Source of the DNA: an uncultured Collinsella sp.
GTDB taxonomy: Bacteria > Actinomycetota > Coriobacteriia > Coriobacteriales > Coriobacteriaceae
Direction: 5' to 3'
Length of the DNA stretch: 9,045 bases
Assembly: GCA_900549335.1 (NCBI GenBank)
Contig: UROJ01000054.1
Coordinates: forward strand, 1 to 9,045
Made by a program: the position numbers and the translations under genes. Below the pieces are notes generated by a model. It searched no databases, was not told where the DNA came from, and was given only the letters and a program-made list of their open reading frames with translations. Numbering within the stretch: the stretch's first letter is position 1; every line of letters begins with the position of its first letter. Of the stretch, positions 1 through 5,473 are shown in pieces.

Positions 1-198
1 AGTGGTCGCCAGCGCCTTCCCATCGATAAGGAGCATCTTTTGCATGGTGCCGCCAAGGCCGATAAACAGGACGCACAGCCCCGATGCTTTCATGAGCGTG
101 TCTTGAATGCGCGGTGTAATGAAGCGGCCGCCCGCTAATCCCAAAAGACCGCCCGCAACTAAAAGCACAACGTTGATGATTGTTCCCAAGCCCGGCAT
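1..198 (-). CDS. DUF554 family membrane protein, C-terminus cut by window edge
   Basis: Only the first 66 residues are inside the window; the gene continues past base 1. It starts at the ATG at 198-196, preceded by a very strong AGGAGGG ribosome site five bases upstream. The N-terminus MPGLGTIINVVLLVAGGLLG, then a GGRF..PRIQDTLMKASGLCVLFIGLGG stretch, is the typical opening of DUF554 (YdfK/YqgA-like) integral membrane proteins: a hydrophobic first helix, a short loop with the 'IQ.TLM.A.GLCVL.IG' signature, then a second helix. The family usually has six or more helices in about 230 residues and has no firmly established function; transport has been suggested. It lies 118 bases downstream of, and in the same direction as, the cysteine-rich surface gene, but the gap contains its own operator-like repeat, so it may be transcribed separately. 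Family assignment is from recognised sequence pattern only. Confidence 0.85.
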   Translation of the reverse strand, partial: MPGLGTIINVVLLVAGGLLGLAGGRFITPRIQDTLMKASGLCVLFIGLGGTMQKMLLIDGKALATT

Positions 199-215
199 GA
201 GCCCTCCTGTATTGA

Positions 216-228
216 TGCCAACGTGGCA
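216..228. repeat. Small inverted repeat TGCCA-ACG-TGGCA upstream of the DUF554 gene
   Basis: A perfect 5-bp inverted repeat with a 3-base centre lies about ten bases upstream of the DUF554 ribosome site, in its leader. It could be a small hairpin or a half of an operator. It is short enough to be chance, so the call is only that the symmetry exists. Confidence 0.3.
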
Positions 229-267
229 ATCGTAGCAGAACGAAATGCGAGGCACATCGCGACTCAT

Positions 268-293
268 CTAATACGTTATATAAGTGGTATTAG
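268..293. promoter_or_regulatory. Dyad CTAATAC-N12-GTATTAG, candidate operator/promoter of the DUF554 gene
   Basis: A perfect 7-bp inverted repeat (268-274 and 287-293) flanks a 12-base AT-rich centre that itself contains the palindrome TTATATAA (276-283). Read on the minus strand the centre gives TATATA/TATAAC, a plausible -10 element, about 80 bases before the DUF554 start. No good -35 is visible at the right distance. An AT-rich dyad over a -10 in an otherwise GC-rich window is the usual layout of a repressor operator (TetR or GntR type, for example). The regulator is not in this window. The role is inferred from symmetry and position. Confidence 0.45.
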
Positions 294-316
294 GAATGGT
301 GCGCAGCATTTAAGCC

Positions 317-1747
317 TCAGGTGGTTGTCGGGACATAGGGATAGTAGTCAAAGCGCAACGTCATAAGCCGCTGTGGGGATTCAATAGCCGCGGCGATGAT
401 ATTGGCATCGCGGGCACGATCAAACCCTACGAGTTCGATCTGATACGAGACGTCTTGCATAATGTCCAGACGTCGCCAGGCTAGGAGTGTGTCGCCATCG
501 AATTCCAAGGTCTTGCCTCCGTCTGGGGCAACGGCGTATAGACGCAGTTTAGCGGTGGTTACAGGGTCGACAACCGTGACCTTTTTAATTTCGTTTCGAG
601 TATTCTTGGCGCCCAACAAGGTGAGCAGTGTTGGGGCCACGACCTCGCCCGATGGCAAAAAGACGACTTCGATGGATTCGGGAAATGCGATGATGGCCGA
701 CTTGCGGACGGGCTGATTGGCGGCGGCAACTTCGATGTTCGCAGCGTCGATGACCTCTGTGTGGTCGAGCGCGGCAAGCACGCAGCAGTTACCCTCATCA
801 ATTTCTTGAGGATCAGCAAGCCCCAGGCTGTCCGCGAGCTCGGGGTCGTTTGGAACGGCAGCGGGCTCATTCGATGCTTCGAAAGAAGCTGGGACGCTGT
901 TTGTCGGCGACGGCGTGTCGCCCGCACCTGCTTCTTTGTCCGCGCTCTCTTCTTGTATGGTTGCATTGATGGGTTCGTCGTTTGAGGGGAGCGTCTTGGC
1001 GTCAAGCGCGGAGGGGAGAATTCCGATGGCTCCTGATCCGTTCCACTCCATTTCGAGAAGCGCCGGGTCGGCAAGAATGCGTTGCCTGCTTTGCGCGTGG
1101 GCATCGATTTCAATAGGGCCTGCCTCTATCCCTCGTGTAAGGCTGAGTGATCCGGCTGGCTTCTCGAAATGAGCGTCTGTGTCTTTGGTGCTGACGGCGT
1201 AGAACAGCAGGGACGCTTCTCCCGCCGCGATGGCATCGGTACCGGCTTTGGTCAGCCGCAACGATGCCGTGAATGAGAGGGTGGGCTGCGCATCATCTGC
1301 ATTCGCGGCGGCGCAGCCCAGACATATACCGCTTCCTTTCTCAAAAAACGTACCGTCGAAGGCGACCTTCGCTCCGTTCGCCGAGTCATCGACCGAAGCG
1401 ATGTCGATGCGCAGCTCTAAATTGCATGGATCGCCATCCGCATCGAGCACAACCGAGCGCCACGTGCAGACGGTGCACCCCGCCTGGGAGCCGTTTGCCT
1501 TGTTCGAACGCTTGATATCCACGACTATCGAGCCGTCCGTATCACGACGAAGGCATCCCGAGGTTGAGACCGCGGCCTGTGCGATCGAAAAACGCTCGCA
1601 CGCAATGGTACTCGACGGATTTGGGGCGGAACTTAGGGCTGCTGGTAAGGAGTCTGCCATGACGGGAGTCGCCCAAGCGGCGACAGGCGTTCCGGTTGCG
1701 AGCGCGCCGCAAAGTGCGACGACGGGCAAAAGGTTCTTCGATGCCAT
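317..1747 (-). CDS. Secreted cysteine-rich surface protein, 476 aa, function unknown
   Basis: I do not recognise a named family. It starts at the ATG at 1747, with AAGGAG eight bases upstream, 18 bases after the small LAQTG gene. Residues 1-26 form a signal peptide (K4, hydrophobic 6-25, cleavage near AAWA). An N-terminal module (about 48-240) is beta-rich and holds seven cysteines, including two CxxC pairs (C91/C94 and C142/C145) plus C50, C65 and C108. Residues 250-320 are a Pro/Glu/Asp/Ala-rich linker of low complexity, followed by an adjacent pair C321/C322. The C-terminal module (about 345-472) is again beta-rich and resembles the 199-aa neighbour in layout: FPESIEVVFLPSGEVVAPT, then a KKVTVVD strand, and a final LMTLRFDYYP strand. 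There is no LPxTG motif or closing membrane helix, so the protein is probably released or held non-covalently. Exported and structural is well supported; the job is unknown. Confidence 0.8.
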   Translation of the reverse strand: MASKNLLPVVALCGALATGTPVAAWATPVMADSLPAALSSAPNPSSTIACERFSIAQAAVSTSGCLRRDTDGSIVVDIKRSNKANGSQAGCTVCTWRSVVLDADGDPCNLELRIDIASVDDSANGAKVAFDGTFFEKGSGICLGCAAANADDAQPTLSFTASLRLTKAGTDAIAAGEASLLFYAVSTKDTDAHFEKPAGSLSLTRGIEAGPIEIDAHAQSRQRILADPALLEMEWNGSGAIGILPSALDAKTLPSNDEPINATIQEESADKEAGAGDTPSPTNSVPASFEASNEPAAVPNDPELADSLGLADPQEIDEGNCCVLAALDHTEVIDAANIEVAAANQPVRKSAIIAFPESIEVVFLPSGEVVAPTLLTLLGAKNTRNEIKKVTVVDPVTTAKLRLYAVAPDGGKTLEFDGDTLLAWRRLDIMQDVSYQIELVGFDRARDANIIAAAIESPQRLMTLRFDYYPYVPTTT

Positions 1748-1765
1748 GGGGTCTCCTTAGCTAAT

Positions 1766-2047
1766 TTAGTGCGGCCTGTCCGTGTTTTGTTTCTGGCTGC
1801 GTTTGATGTGCAGACCGAGGCCGGCGGTTCCCGCGCCTGCTGCTGTGGCGCCTGCTGCCAAGAGCCAACGTCCATCGCCTGTCTGCGCCAACGGTTCTTC
1901 GCGGTCGCCGCGGTCGAGCTCCGAGAGGTCGACCGTCACTTGTGTGGCGGCCTGCGCCTGTTCTTGCTGGGCAAAGGCCATGGCTGGCCCAAACGCTAGG
2001 ATGCTGACGGCGGCGGCCAGGGCGACGGCCTTATGCCGTGTGCACAC
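1766..2047 (-). CDS. Small LAQTG cell-wall-anchored protein, 93 aa
   Basis: The product has a signal peptide (R4-K6 then a hydrophobic run to about A26, AMAFA|QQ), a spacer of only about 26 residues, then LAQTG (53-57), a hydrophobic segment (61-81) and a positive tail (HIKRS). That is a complete sortase sorting signal. LAxTG is the form known for class E sortases of actinobacteria. After both cleavages the mature wall-linked part would be about 30 residues (27-56), rich in Gln/Asp/Glu. I chose the GTG at 2047: it overlaps the end of the upstream 199-aa gene by 17 bases, and its product begins close to the charged residues of the signal peptide. A TTG at 2077 would add ten residues. Translation is likely coupled to the upstream gene. 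The role is unknown; it may be a wall anchor or partner for its unanchored neighbours. Confidence 0.75.
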   Translation of the reverse strand: MCTRHKAVALAAAVSILAFGPAMAFAQQEQAQAATQVTVDLSELDRGDREEPLAQTGDGRWLLAAGATAAGAGTAGLGLHIKRSQKQNTDRPH

Positions 2048-2630
2048 CGGGCTCGACCGTCCAGGTGATCGTTGCAACCTGATCGCCTTCGCCGGTTACG
2101 TGGAAGATGTCGCGCGTGACGCGGGCGACGTTTCCGCTTGTCTTGAGCTTAATTTTGTCTGTGCCGCCGGCAATGCCCTGGTAGCCCATGTCGAAGGCTG
2201 CATTCTTGGAAAGATCGAGGCCCGTCCCCTGCATTGCGGCGCTGGCGTTCTGGAGTGCGCCGTCGGGGCCGACCTTAAAGTCGATGGAGTTCTGCGCGGT
2301 TCCGGCCTTGGCGTCGGCAGCAATGGTCCAGGTGTTCATGGCGTCGATCTTCATGTTGGTGACATGGATGCCGTAGGCCGAATGATTGTCGATGGTGGTC
2401 GCGTCTTCTGAGGGGCCCTGAAGCGTGCCGTCGGCCTTGGCGACGAAGGGAATAACCGTCGGAACTTTGAACTCAACGTTGTCGATCTCGGTCCTGACCA
2501 TTACTTTCGTGGTTCCAACGCGCCCGGCCGCCATAGCTGGCGTCGGGGCAGCGCCCATTGCGAGCGCGAGCGCGAGCCCTGCGCCCACGACGAGCGCTCT
2601 GGCTCCGTTCATGTTTCTGGTGATGTCCAT
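2031..2630 (-). CDS. Secreted beta-rich surface protein, 199 aa
   Basis: The start is the ATG at 2630 with AAAGGAA at the usual distance. Residues 1-34 are a signal peptide (R5, hydrophobic 12-28, cleavage near PAMA|AG). The mature part has no cysteine and no membrane helix or sorting motif. It begins VGTTKVMVRTEI and follows a pattern seen in many Gram-positive surface proteins: V..VPT.IPF...ADG.L.GPS (about 54-74), then DNHSAYGIHVTNMKID (81-96), and a closing strand VATITWTVEPG (185-195). I read this as an Ig-like beta-sandwich; the function is not known. It ends in TAA inside the start region of the LAQTG gene, which suggests that the two proteins are made in step and may act together at the wall. 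It lies 90 bases after the 169-aa gene, and a stable hairpin sits in that gap. Confidence 0.78.
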   Translation of the reverse strand: MDITRNMNGARALVVGAGLALALAMGAAPTPAMAAGRVGTTKVMVRTEIDNVEFKVPTVIPFVAKADGTLQGPSEDATTIDNHSAYGIHVTNMKIDAMNTWTIAADAKAGTAQNSIDFKVGPDGALQNASAAMQGTGLDLSKNAAFDMGYQGIAGGTDKIKLKTSGNVARVTRDIFHVTGEGDQVATITWTVEPGVHTA

Positions 2631-2650
2631 GGTCGTTCCTTTCTATTCGC

Positions 2651-2667
2651 CGCGGGCCGTCCCCGCG
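2651..2667 (-). other. GC hairpin between the 169-aa and 199-aa genes
   Basis: The transcript would contain CGCGGG-GACGG-CCCGCG, a perfect 6-bp all-GC stem with a 5-base loop. It sits about 15 bases upstream of the ribosome site of the 199-aa gene, in the only sizeable gap of the operon (2631-2720). No U-run follows, so it does not look like an intrinsic terminator. An mRNA-processing or stability element that raises expression of the downstream secreted protein is one possibility. Confidence 0.5.
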
Positions 2668-2720
2668 ATGATTGGACGAATGCTGGTGAATTGCGTGCGG
2701 TGCCGCGTCGGCCGGAAAAG

Positions 2721-3230
2721 CTAGTTCTCGGCTTGCTCAACCCGCACCTTGACACGTGTCGGATTGCCGTGGCTGTCGAGGGTCTTGGCATCGAGTGCCT
2801 GGATCTCGATGTACGCCTCGCCTTCTTTGATGTCGCCGGCGGGGCACGTCTCGATTGTCTTGCCGGTCTCGACCACACCGGATTCGTACATGGTCTCGTC
2901 GTTTTGGATGACGCGGAATCGCTGGGGAAATTTATTGTCTTGGACGTTTTGCACGTTGACGCGCAGCTTGCCGTCCTCCTGCAGCTGAGCGACCGGCGCG
3001 ACCGAAATCGTCATCATGTTGTCGCGGACGATAGCGTCGAGCTCATCTTGGATTTCCTGACGCGTTTTGCCCTCGGCCGTCGTAACCGAAGCGCCCGCCT
3101 CGGGTACGGGCTGCGACTGCCAAGCGTATAGTCCTACGGCGACAAGGGCGCAGACGATGGCCAAACAGGCAACGATGAGCTTTTTGCGACGACCCAGGCC
3201 TACAAAGTGGGGTGGCCTCTTCGCGCTCAT
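2721..3230 (-). CDS. Membrane-anchored extracellular beta-domain protein, 169 aa
   Basis: The start ATG at 3230 overlaps the stop of the upstream 98-aa gene (ATGA), with AAGGA (3237-3241) as ribosome site. A basic N-terminus (K4, R5, R14-K17) precedes one membrane helix (about 18-36), giving an N-in, C-out protein without signal-peptidase cleavage. Residues 55-72 are charged and helical. The outer domain (about 73-167) follows a pattern common in Firmicutes and actinobacterial surface proteins: an ISVAP strand, a GKLRVNVQNVQDNKFPQRFRVIQND segment, MYESGVVETGKTIE, then GEAYIEIQALDA, and a final RVKVRV strand. It is probably an Ig-like sandwich. The conserved 'YESG' turn and the 'PAGDIKEGEAY' loop support this. 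The function is unknown. Its place before two secreted proteins suggests a membrane-bound member of the same assembly. Confidence 0.78.
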   Translation of the reverse strand: MSAKRPPHFVGLGRRKKLIVACLAIVCALVAVGLYAWQSQPVPEAGASVTTAEGKTRQEIQDELDAIVRDNMMTISVAPVAQLQEDGKLRVNVQNVQDNKFPQRFRVIQNDETMYESGVVETGKTIETCPAGDIKEGEAYIEIQALDAKTLDSHGNPTRVKVRVEQAEN

Positions 3231-3523
3231 GCGGCATCCTTGGCGGTATAGATGCGCGCAAAGGTGGACGGGTCCGCTCCAAAGAGCATGTGAAGCATCA
3301 GGCGGCGCGAGTAAGCAAGCTCGTCGAAGTCGGGAGGGAGCTCGATGTCGTGGATATGCGCGATGTGGTGGGCGAGCGCCGAGAACGACTCGGGGTCGCA
3401 GATCACATCGGTGGTAACGTGGTAGACCGTCGTATCGGGGAATGCCTCTTCGTCGAAAGGCAGGAGATGGGGATCGTCGTCGACTTCGATGGCGATGCCG
3501 TACTGGGGCCAGTAATATGCCAT
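3227..3523 (-). CDS. Unidentified 98-aa cytoplasmic protein, first gene of the surface operon
   Basis: I do not recognise a named family with certainty. I chose the ATG at 3523 because GGGAGG lies five to six bases upstream; an in-frame extension back to 3604 has no good ribosome site and crosses a leader hairpin. There is no signal peptide or membrane helix, so it should stay in the cytoplasm, unlike all its neighbours. The N-terminus MAYYWPQYGIAIEVDDDPHL has a strand with E13, D15-D17. Then come a VYHVTTDVICDPES strand-helix, a His-rich helix (H52, H53, H56, H58) and an RRLMLHMLFG helix. The 'Y.IAIEVDD' then 'V.HVT...' order faintly recalls the later half of Vsr/DUF559-type nuclease folds, but the catalytic core is not evident. 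Its stop overlaps the start of the 169-aa gene by four bases, so the two are co-translated. Confidence 0.7.
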   Translation of the reverse strand: MAYYWPQYGIAIEVDDDPHLLPFDEEAFPDTTVYHVTTDVICDPESFSALAHHIAHIHDIELPPDFDELAYSRRLMLHMLFGADPSTFARIYTAKDAA

Positions 3524-3544
3524 GGGAACCTCCCTGCTTCTTGG

Positions 3545-3568
3545 GCCAAAACTTCTATCGGTTTTGGC
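3545..3568 (-). other. Leader hairpin GCCAAAAC-N8-GTTTTGGC before the surface operon
   Basis: A perfect 8-bp inverted repeat with an 8-base loop lies 10-20 bases upstream of the ribosome site of the 98-aa gene, inside the likely 5' leader. No U-run follows in the direction of transcription, so it is not a simple terminator. A segment further upstream in the leader (CCTGCT, about 3636-3641) can pair with AGCAGG just before the GGGAGG ribosome site, so alternative folds that hide or expose the start are possible. It could equally be a protein-binding dyad in DNA. Confidence 0.45.
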
Positions 3569-3596
3569 TGTCGATGCCGACCGTATCAGTCGCAAC

Positions 3597-3625
3597 TTGA
3601 CCAATTTCTGACCAAATGCTTGACG
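3597..3625. promoter_or_regulatory. Three tandem TGAC repeats at 11-12 bp spacing in the divergent promoter region
   Basis: On the plus strand TTGACCAATTT, CTGACCAAATG and TTGACGGATTG follow each other, with TGAC cores at 3598, 3609 and 3621. Direct repeats one helical turn apart are the hallmark of OmpR/PhoB-type response regulators, which bind head to tail. The third repeat doubles as a near-consensus -35 (TTGACG) for a plus-strand promoter, as in promoters where such a regulator replaces normal -35 contacts. The site is placed to control either or both divergent operons. The regulator is not in the window. Confidence 0.45.
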
Positions 3626-3649
3626 GATTGGCGTCTCAGCAGGTAAAAG
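3620..3649 (+). promoter_or_regulatory. Candidate promoter of the dehydrogenase-ETF operon
   Basis: TTGACG (3620-3625, five of six to consensus) is followed after 18 bases by TAAAAG (3644-3649, four of six). Transcription would begin near 3656, leaving a leader of about 210 bases before the GTG at 3870. It is the best plus-strand promoter I can find in the 346-base gap. A weaker pair nearer the gene (TTGCAC at 3760, AT-rich box near 3783) cannot be excluded. Confidence 0.4.
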
Positions 3650-3656
3650 GCGGCAA

Positions 3657-3685
3657 AAATTACTTCAACTTTTTTCGGGCGACAA
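3657..3685 (-). promoter_or_regulatory. Candidate promoter of the surface-protein operon
   Basis: Read on the minus strand, TTGTCG (3685-3680) and TAATTT (3662-3657) are exactly 17 bases apart, with an A-run in the spacer. Transcription would start near 3650, giving a leader of about 125 bases that contains the TGAC repeats and the 8-bp hairpin. The hexamers match consensus only partly, so this is a weak call. Confidence 0.3.
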
Positions 3686-3788
3686 TCGAGCGATCGGCGA
3701 CGGCGGGGCCATATGTGTCAAAAGCATCGTCTGCCGAGGAAACCTTGCCGCTCGCCGAATTGCACGAACGTAAAAATCGCCAATTATG

Positions 3789-3812
3789 GAGACGGTCTCG
3801 AACACGTCGACG
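3789..3812. promoter_or_regulatory. Palindromes GAGAC-G-GTCTC and CGTCGACG upstream of the dehydrogenase gene
   Basis: An 11-base odd palindrome (3789-3799) and an 8-base even palindrome (3805-3812) sit close together, 60-80 bases before the dehydrogenase start. They could be operators or small leader stems. The rest of 3690-3855 shows no reading frame with a ribosome site, no terminator and no RNA gene that I can support. Confidence 0.3.
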
Positions 3813-3869
3813 AAACGATGCGGTAACATCTCCCTGCAAACACTGTAGTTAGCTAAAGGGGGAGTTCGC

Positions 3870-5471
3870 GTGTCTGCAACCATCAAACCCTTCACCGACG
3901 AGTTCGAAGAGTATGGCCGCGATGAGTCTCGCACGTCGGGCGAGGCCTCGAGCATCTCGTTTCCGACAACGGAAGACGAGGTCCGTGCCATTTTGGAAAA
4001 GCTCCATGCCGAGCGTGTCCCGGTAACGGTTCAGGGCGCCCGAACCGGCCTTGCCGCCGGTGCCGTGCCCCACGGCGGGCATATCCTCAATACTTCCCGT
4101 ATGAATCGCTACTTGGGCCTTCGCCGCGATGAACAAGGTCGCTTTCTACTGCGCGTGGAGCCGGGTGTTGTGCTTTCTGAGCTGCGCAAGCAGCTGGGCA
4201 AGAAGGTGCTGCCGACTGCTGGTTGGGACCAGGCATCGCTTGAGGCCTACGAGGAGTTCCAAGAGGCCCCCGAGCAGTTCTTTCCCACCGATCCCACCGA
4301 GACGTCTGCCTGTCTGGGCGGCATGGCGGCATGTAACGCCTCTGGTGCCCGCAGCTACGCCTACGGCTCCTTGCGCCCACATATCACGGGACTCCACGTC
4401 GCGCTGCCTGATGGCGATTTGCTTGAGCTTCAGCGCGGCGAGGCTTTTGCCCAGGGCCGCCACCTGTCGCTCGTGACGGCAGCGGGCCGTACGCTCGAGC
4501 TCGATCTTCCCGGCTATACCATGCCCAAGACAAAAAATGCCTCAGGCTATTTCGTTGCGGACGAAATGGACGCCATCGACCTCTTTATCGGTGCGTGCGG
4601 CACACTCGGCGTCATTACCGAGCTCGAGATCGCCCTGCAGGCGGCGCCTGCGGTCGTTTGGGGTGTGAGCTGCTTTTTCGATAGCGAAGACAAGGCCGTG
4701 TCCTTTACCGATTCCGTGCGTCCCGTCCTGTCCCATGCGGCTGCCATCGAGTACTTCGACGCTGGCGCCCTGGATATTCTACGTCGCCAGCGCGAGCAGT
4801 CGACGGCGTTTGCCTCGCTGCCGGCGCTCGACAAAGACGCCAAGGTCTGTGTCTACGTGGAGCTCGACTGCGATGACGAGGCCCAGGCGACCGAGGAACT
4901 GTACCACCTGGGATGGGTGCTGGAGCTTGCGGGCGGCCGCGACGATGCGACATGGGTCGCGCGCACCGAGGTCGATCGCGAGTGCCAGCGATTCTTCCGC
5001 CACGCGGTGCCCGAGAGCGTCAACATGCTTATCGACGAGCGTCGCCGCACCGACCCCACCATCACCAAGCTGGGCTCGGACATGTCGGTGCCCAATGCAC
5101 GCCTTGCCGATGTCGTGGCCCTCTATCGCCGCACACTGGCCGAAAGCGGGCTTGAATCTGCTGCCTGGGGGCACATCGGTAACAACCATCTGCATGTGAA
5201 CATCCTGCCGCGCGATGCGCAAGACTACCGTCGCGGTGGCGAGCTGTTTGCCCAGTGGGCTGCGGAGGTAACGGCTATGGGCGGCGCCGTCTCCGCCGAA
5301 CACGGCGTCGGCAAGATCAAGGCTGGCTTCTTGGAGACGATGTACGGCCACGAGGCCATGGTCGAGTCGGCGCAGCTCAAGCTCCAGCTCGATCCTGCCG
5401 GCCAGCTGGGTCGCGGCAACCTGTTTGCGGAGAAGCTCTTGGATGAACTCGTCCAGAAAGGGGGCGCGTGA
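3870..5471 (+). CDS. FAD-linked 2-hydroxyacid (lactate/glycolate-type) dehydrogenase, LctD/GlcD-like, 533 aa
   Basis: It is a VAO/PCMH-type flavoprotein that would oxidise a 2-hydroxyacid, D-lactate being the likeliest, to the 2-oxoacid and pass electrons to the ETF encoded just downstream. It starts at a GTG with AAAGGGGGAG (3855-3864) five bases before it. The FAD-binding domain covers about residues 28-260: TVQGARTGLAAGAVPHGG (53-70), PTDPTETSACLGGMAACNAS (139-158) followed by GARSYAYGSLRP, and GACGTLGVITELEI (241-254). The C-terminal cap domain has LGSDMSVPN (401-409), GHIGNNHLHVN (434-444) and the family signature SAEHGVGK (475-482). At 533 residues it is longer than the roughly 460-470 of typical GlcD/LctD, with an extra acidic segment before the PTDP motif (about 118-138). 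The next gene begins within a few bases of the stop. Class is sure; substrate is inferred, and glycolate or 2-hydroxyglutarate remain possible. Confidence 0.88.
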   Translation: MSATIKPFTDEFEEYGRDESRTSGEASSISFPTTEDEVRAILEKLHAERVPVTVQGARTGLAAGAVPHGGHILNTSRMNRYLGLRRDEQGRFLLRVEPGVVLSELRKQLGKKVLPTAGWDQASLEAYEEFQEAPEQFFPTDPTETSACLGGMAACNASGARSYAYGSLRPHITGLHVALPDGDLLELQRGEAFAQGRHLSLVTAAGRTLELDLPGYTMPKTKNASGYFVADEMDAIDLFIGACGTLGVITELEIALQAAPAVVWGVSCFFDSEDKAVSFTDSVRPVLSHAAAIEYFDAGALDILRRQREQSTAFASLPALDKDAKVCVYVELDCDDEAQATEELYHLGWVLELAGGRDDATWVARTEVDRECQRFFRHAVPESVNMLIDERRRTDPTITKLGSDMSVPNARLADVVALYRRTLAESGLESAAWGHIGNNHLHVNILPRDAQDYRRGGELFAQWAAEVTAMGGAVSAEHGVGKIKAGFLETMYGHEAMVESAQLKLQLDPAGQLGRGNLFAEKLLDELVQKGGA

Positions 5472-5473
5472 AT

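Noticed and set aside
199..316. Intrinsic terminator after the 476-aa gene
   Set aside because: No GC stem with a U-run is present; the symmetry at 268-293 is AT-rich and fits an operator better.
317..420. Cell-wall sorting signal at the C-terminus of the 476-aa protein
   Set aside because: The end reads YYPYVPTTT with no LPxTG-like motif, hydrophobic helix or basic tail.
2031..2077. Frameshift (single broken gene) joining the 199-aa protein to the LAQTG protein
   Set aside because: The downstream frame has its own complete signal peptide with basic residues, which would be an odd internal helix in a fusion. Two genes is the simpler reading.
2048..2077. TTG at 2077 as start of the LAQTG gene
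   Set aside because: It adds ten residues before the signal peptide, deepens the overlap to 47 bases and has only a weak AGG upstream. The GTG at 2047 is preferred, though not proven.
1782..2411. 209-codon plus-strand open frame opposite the LAQTG and 199-aa genes
   Set aside because: The opposite strand gives signal peptides, a sorting motif and ribosome sites; this frame is Cys/Arg-rich without any domain.
3524..3604. N-terminal extension of the 98-aa gene to 3604
   Set aside because: It would start without a ribosome site and translate through the leader hairpin, while the ATG at 3523 has a strong GGGAGG.
5468..5473. GTG at 5468 as the etfB start, overlapping the dehydrogenase stop
   Set aside because: It is only three bases from the AAAGGGGG site; the ATG at 5474 has proper spacing and gives the usual EtfB N-terminus.
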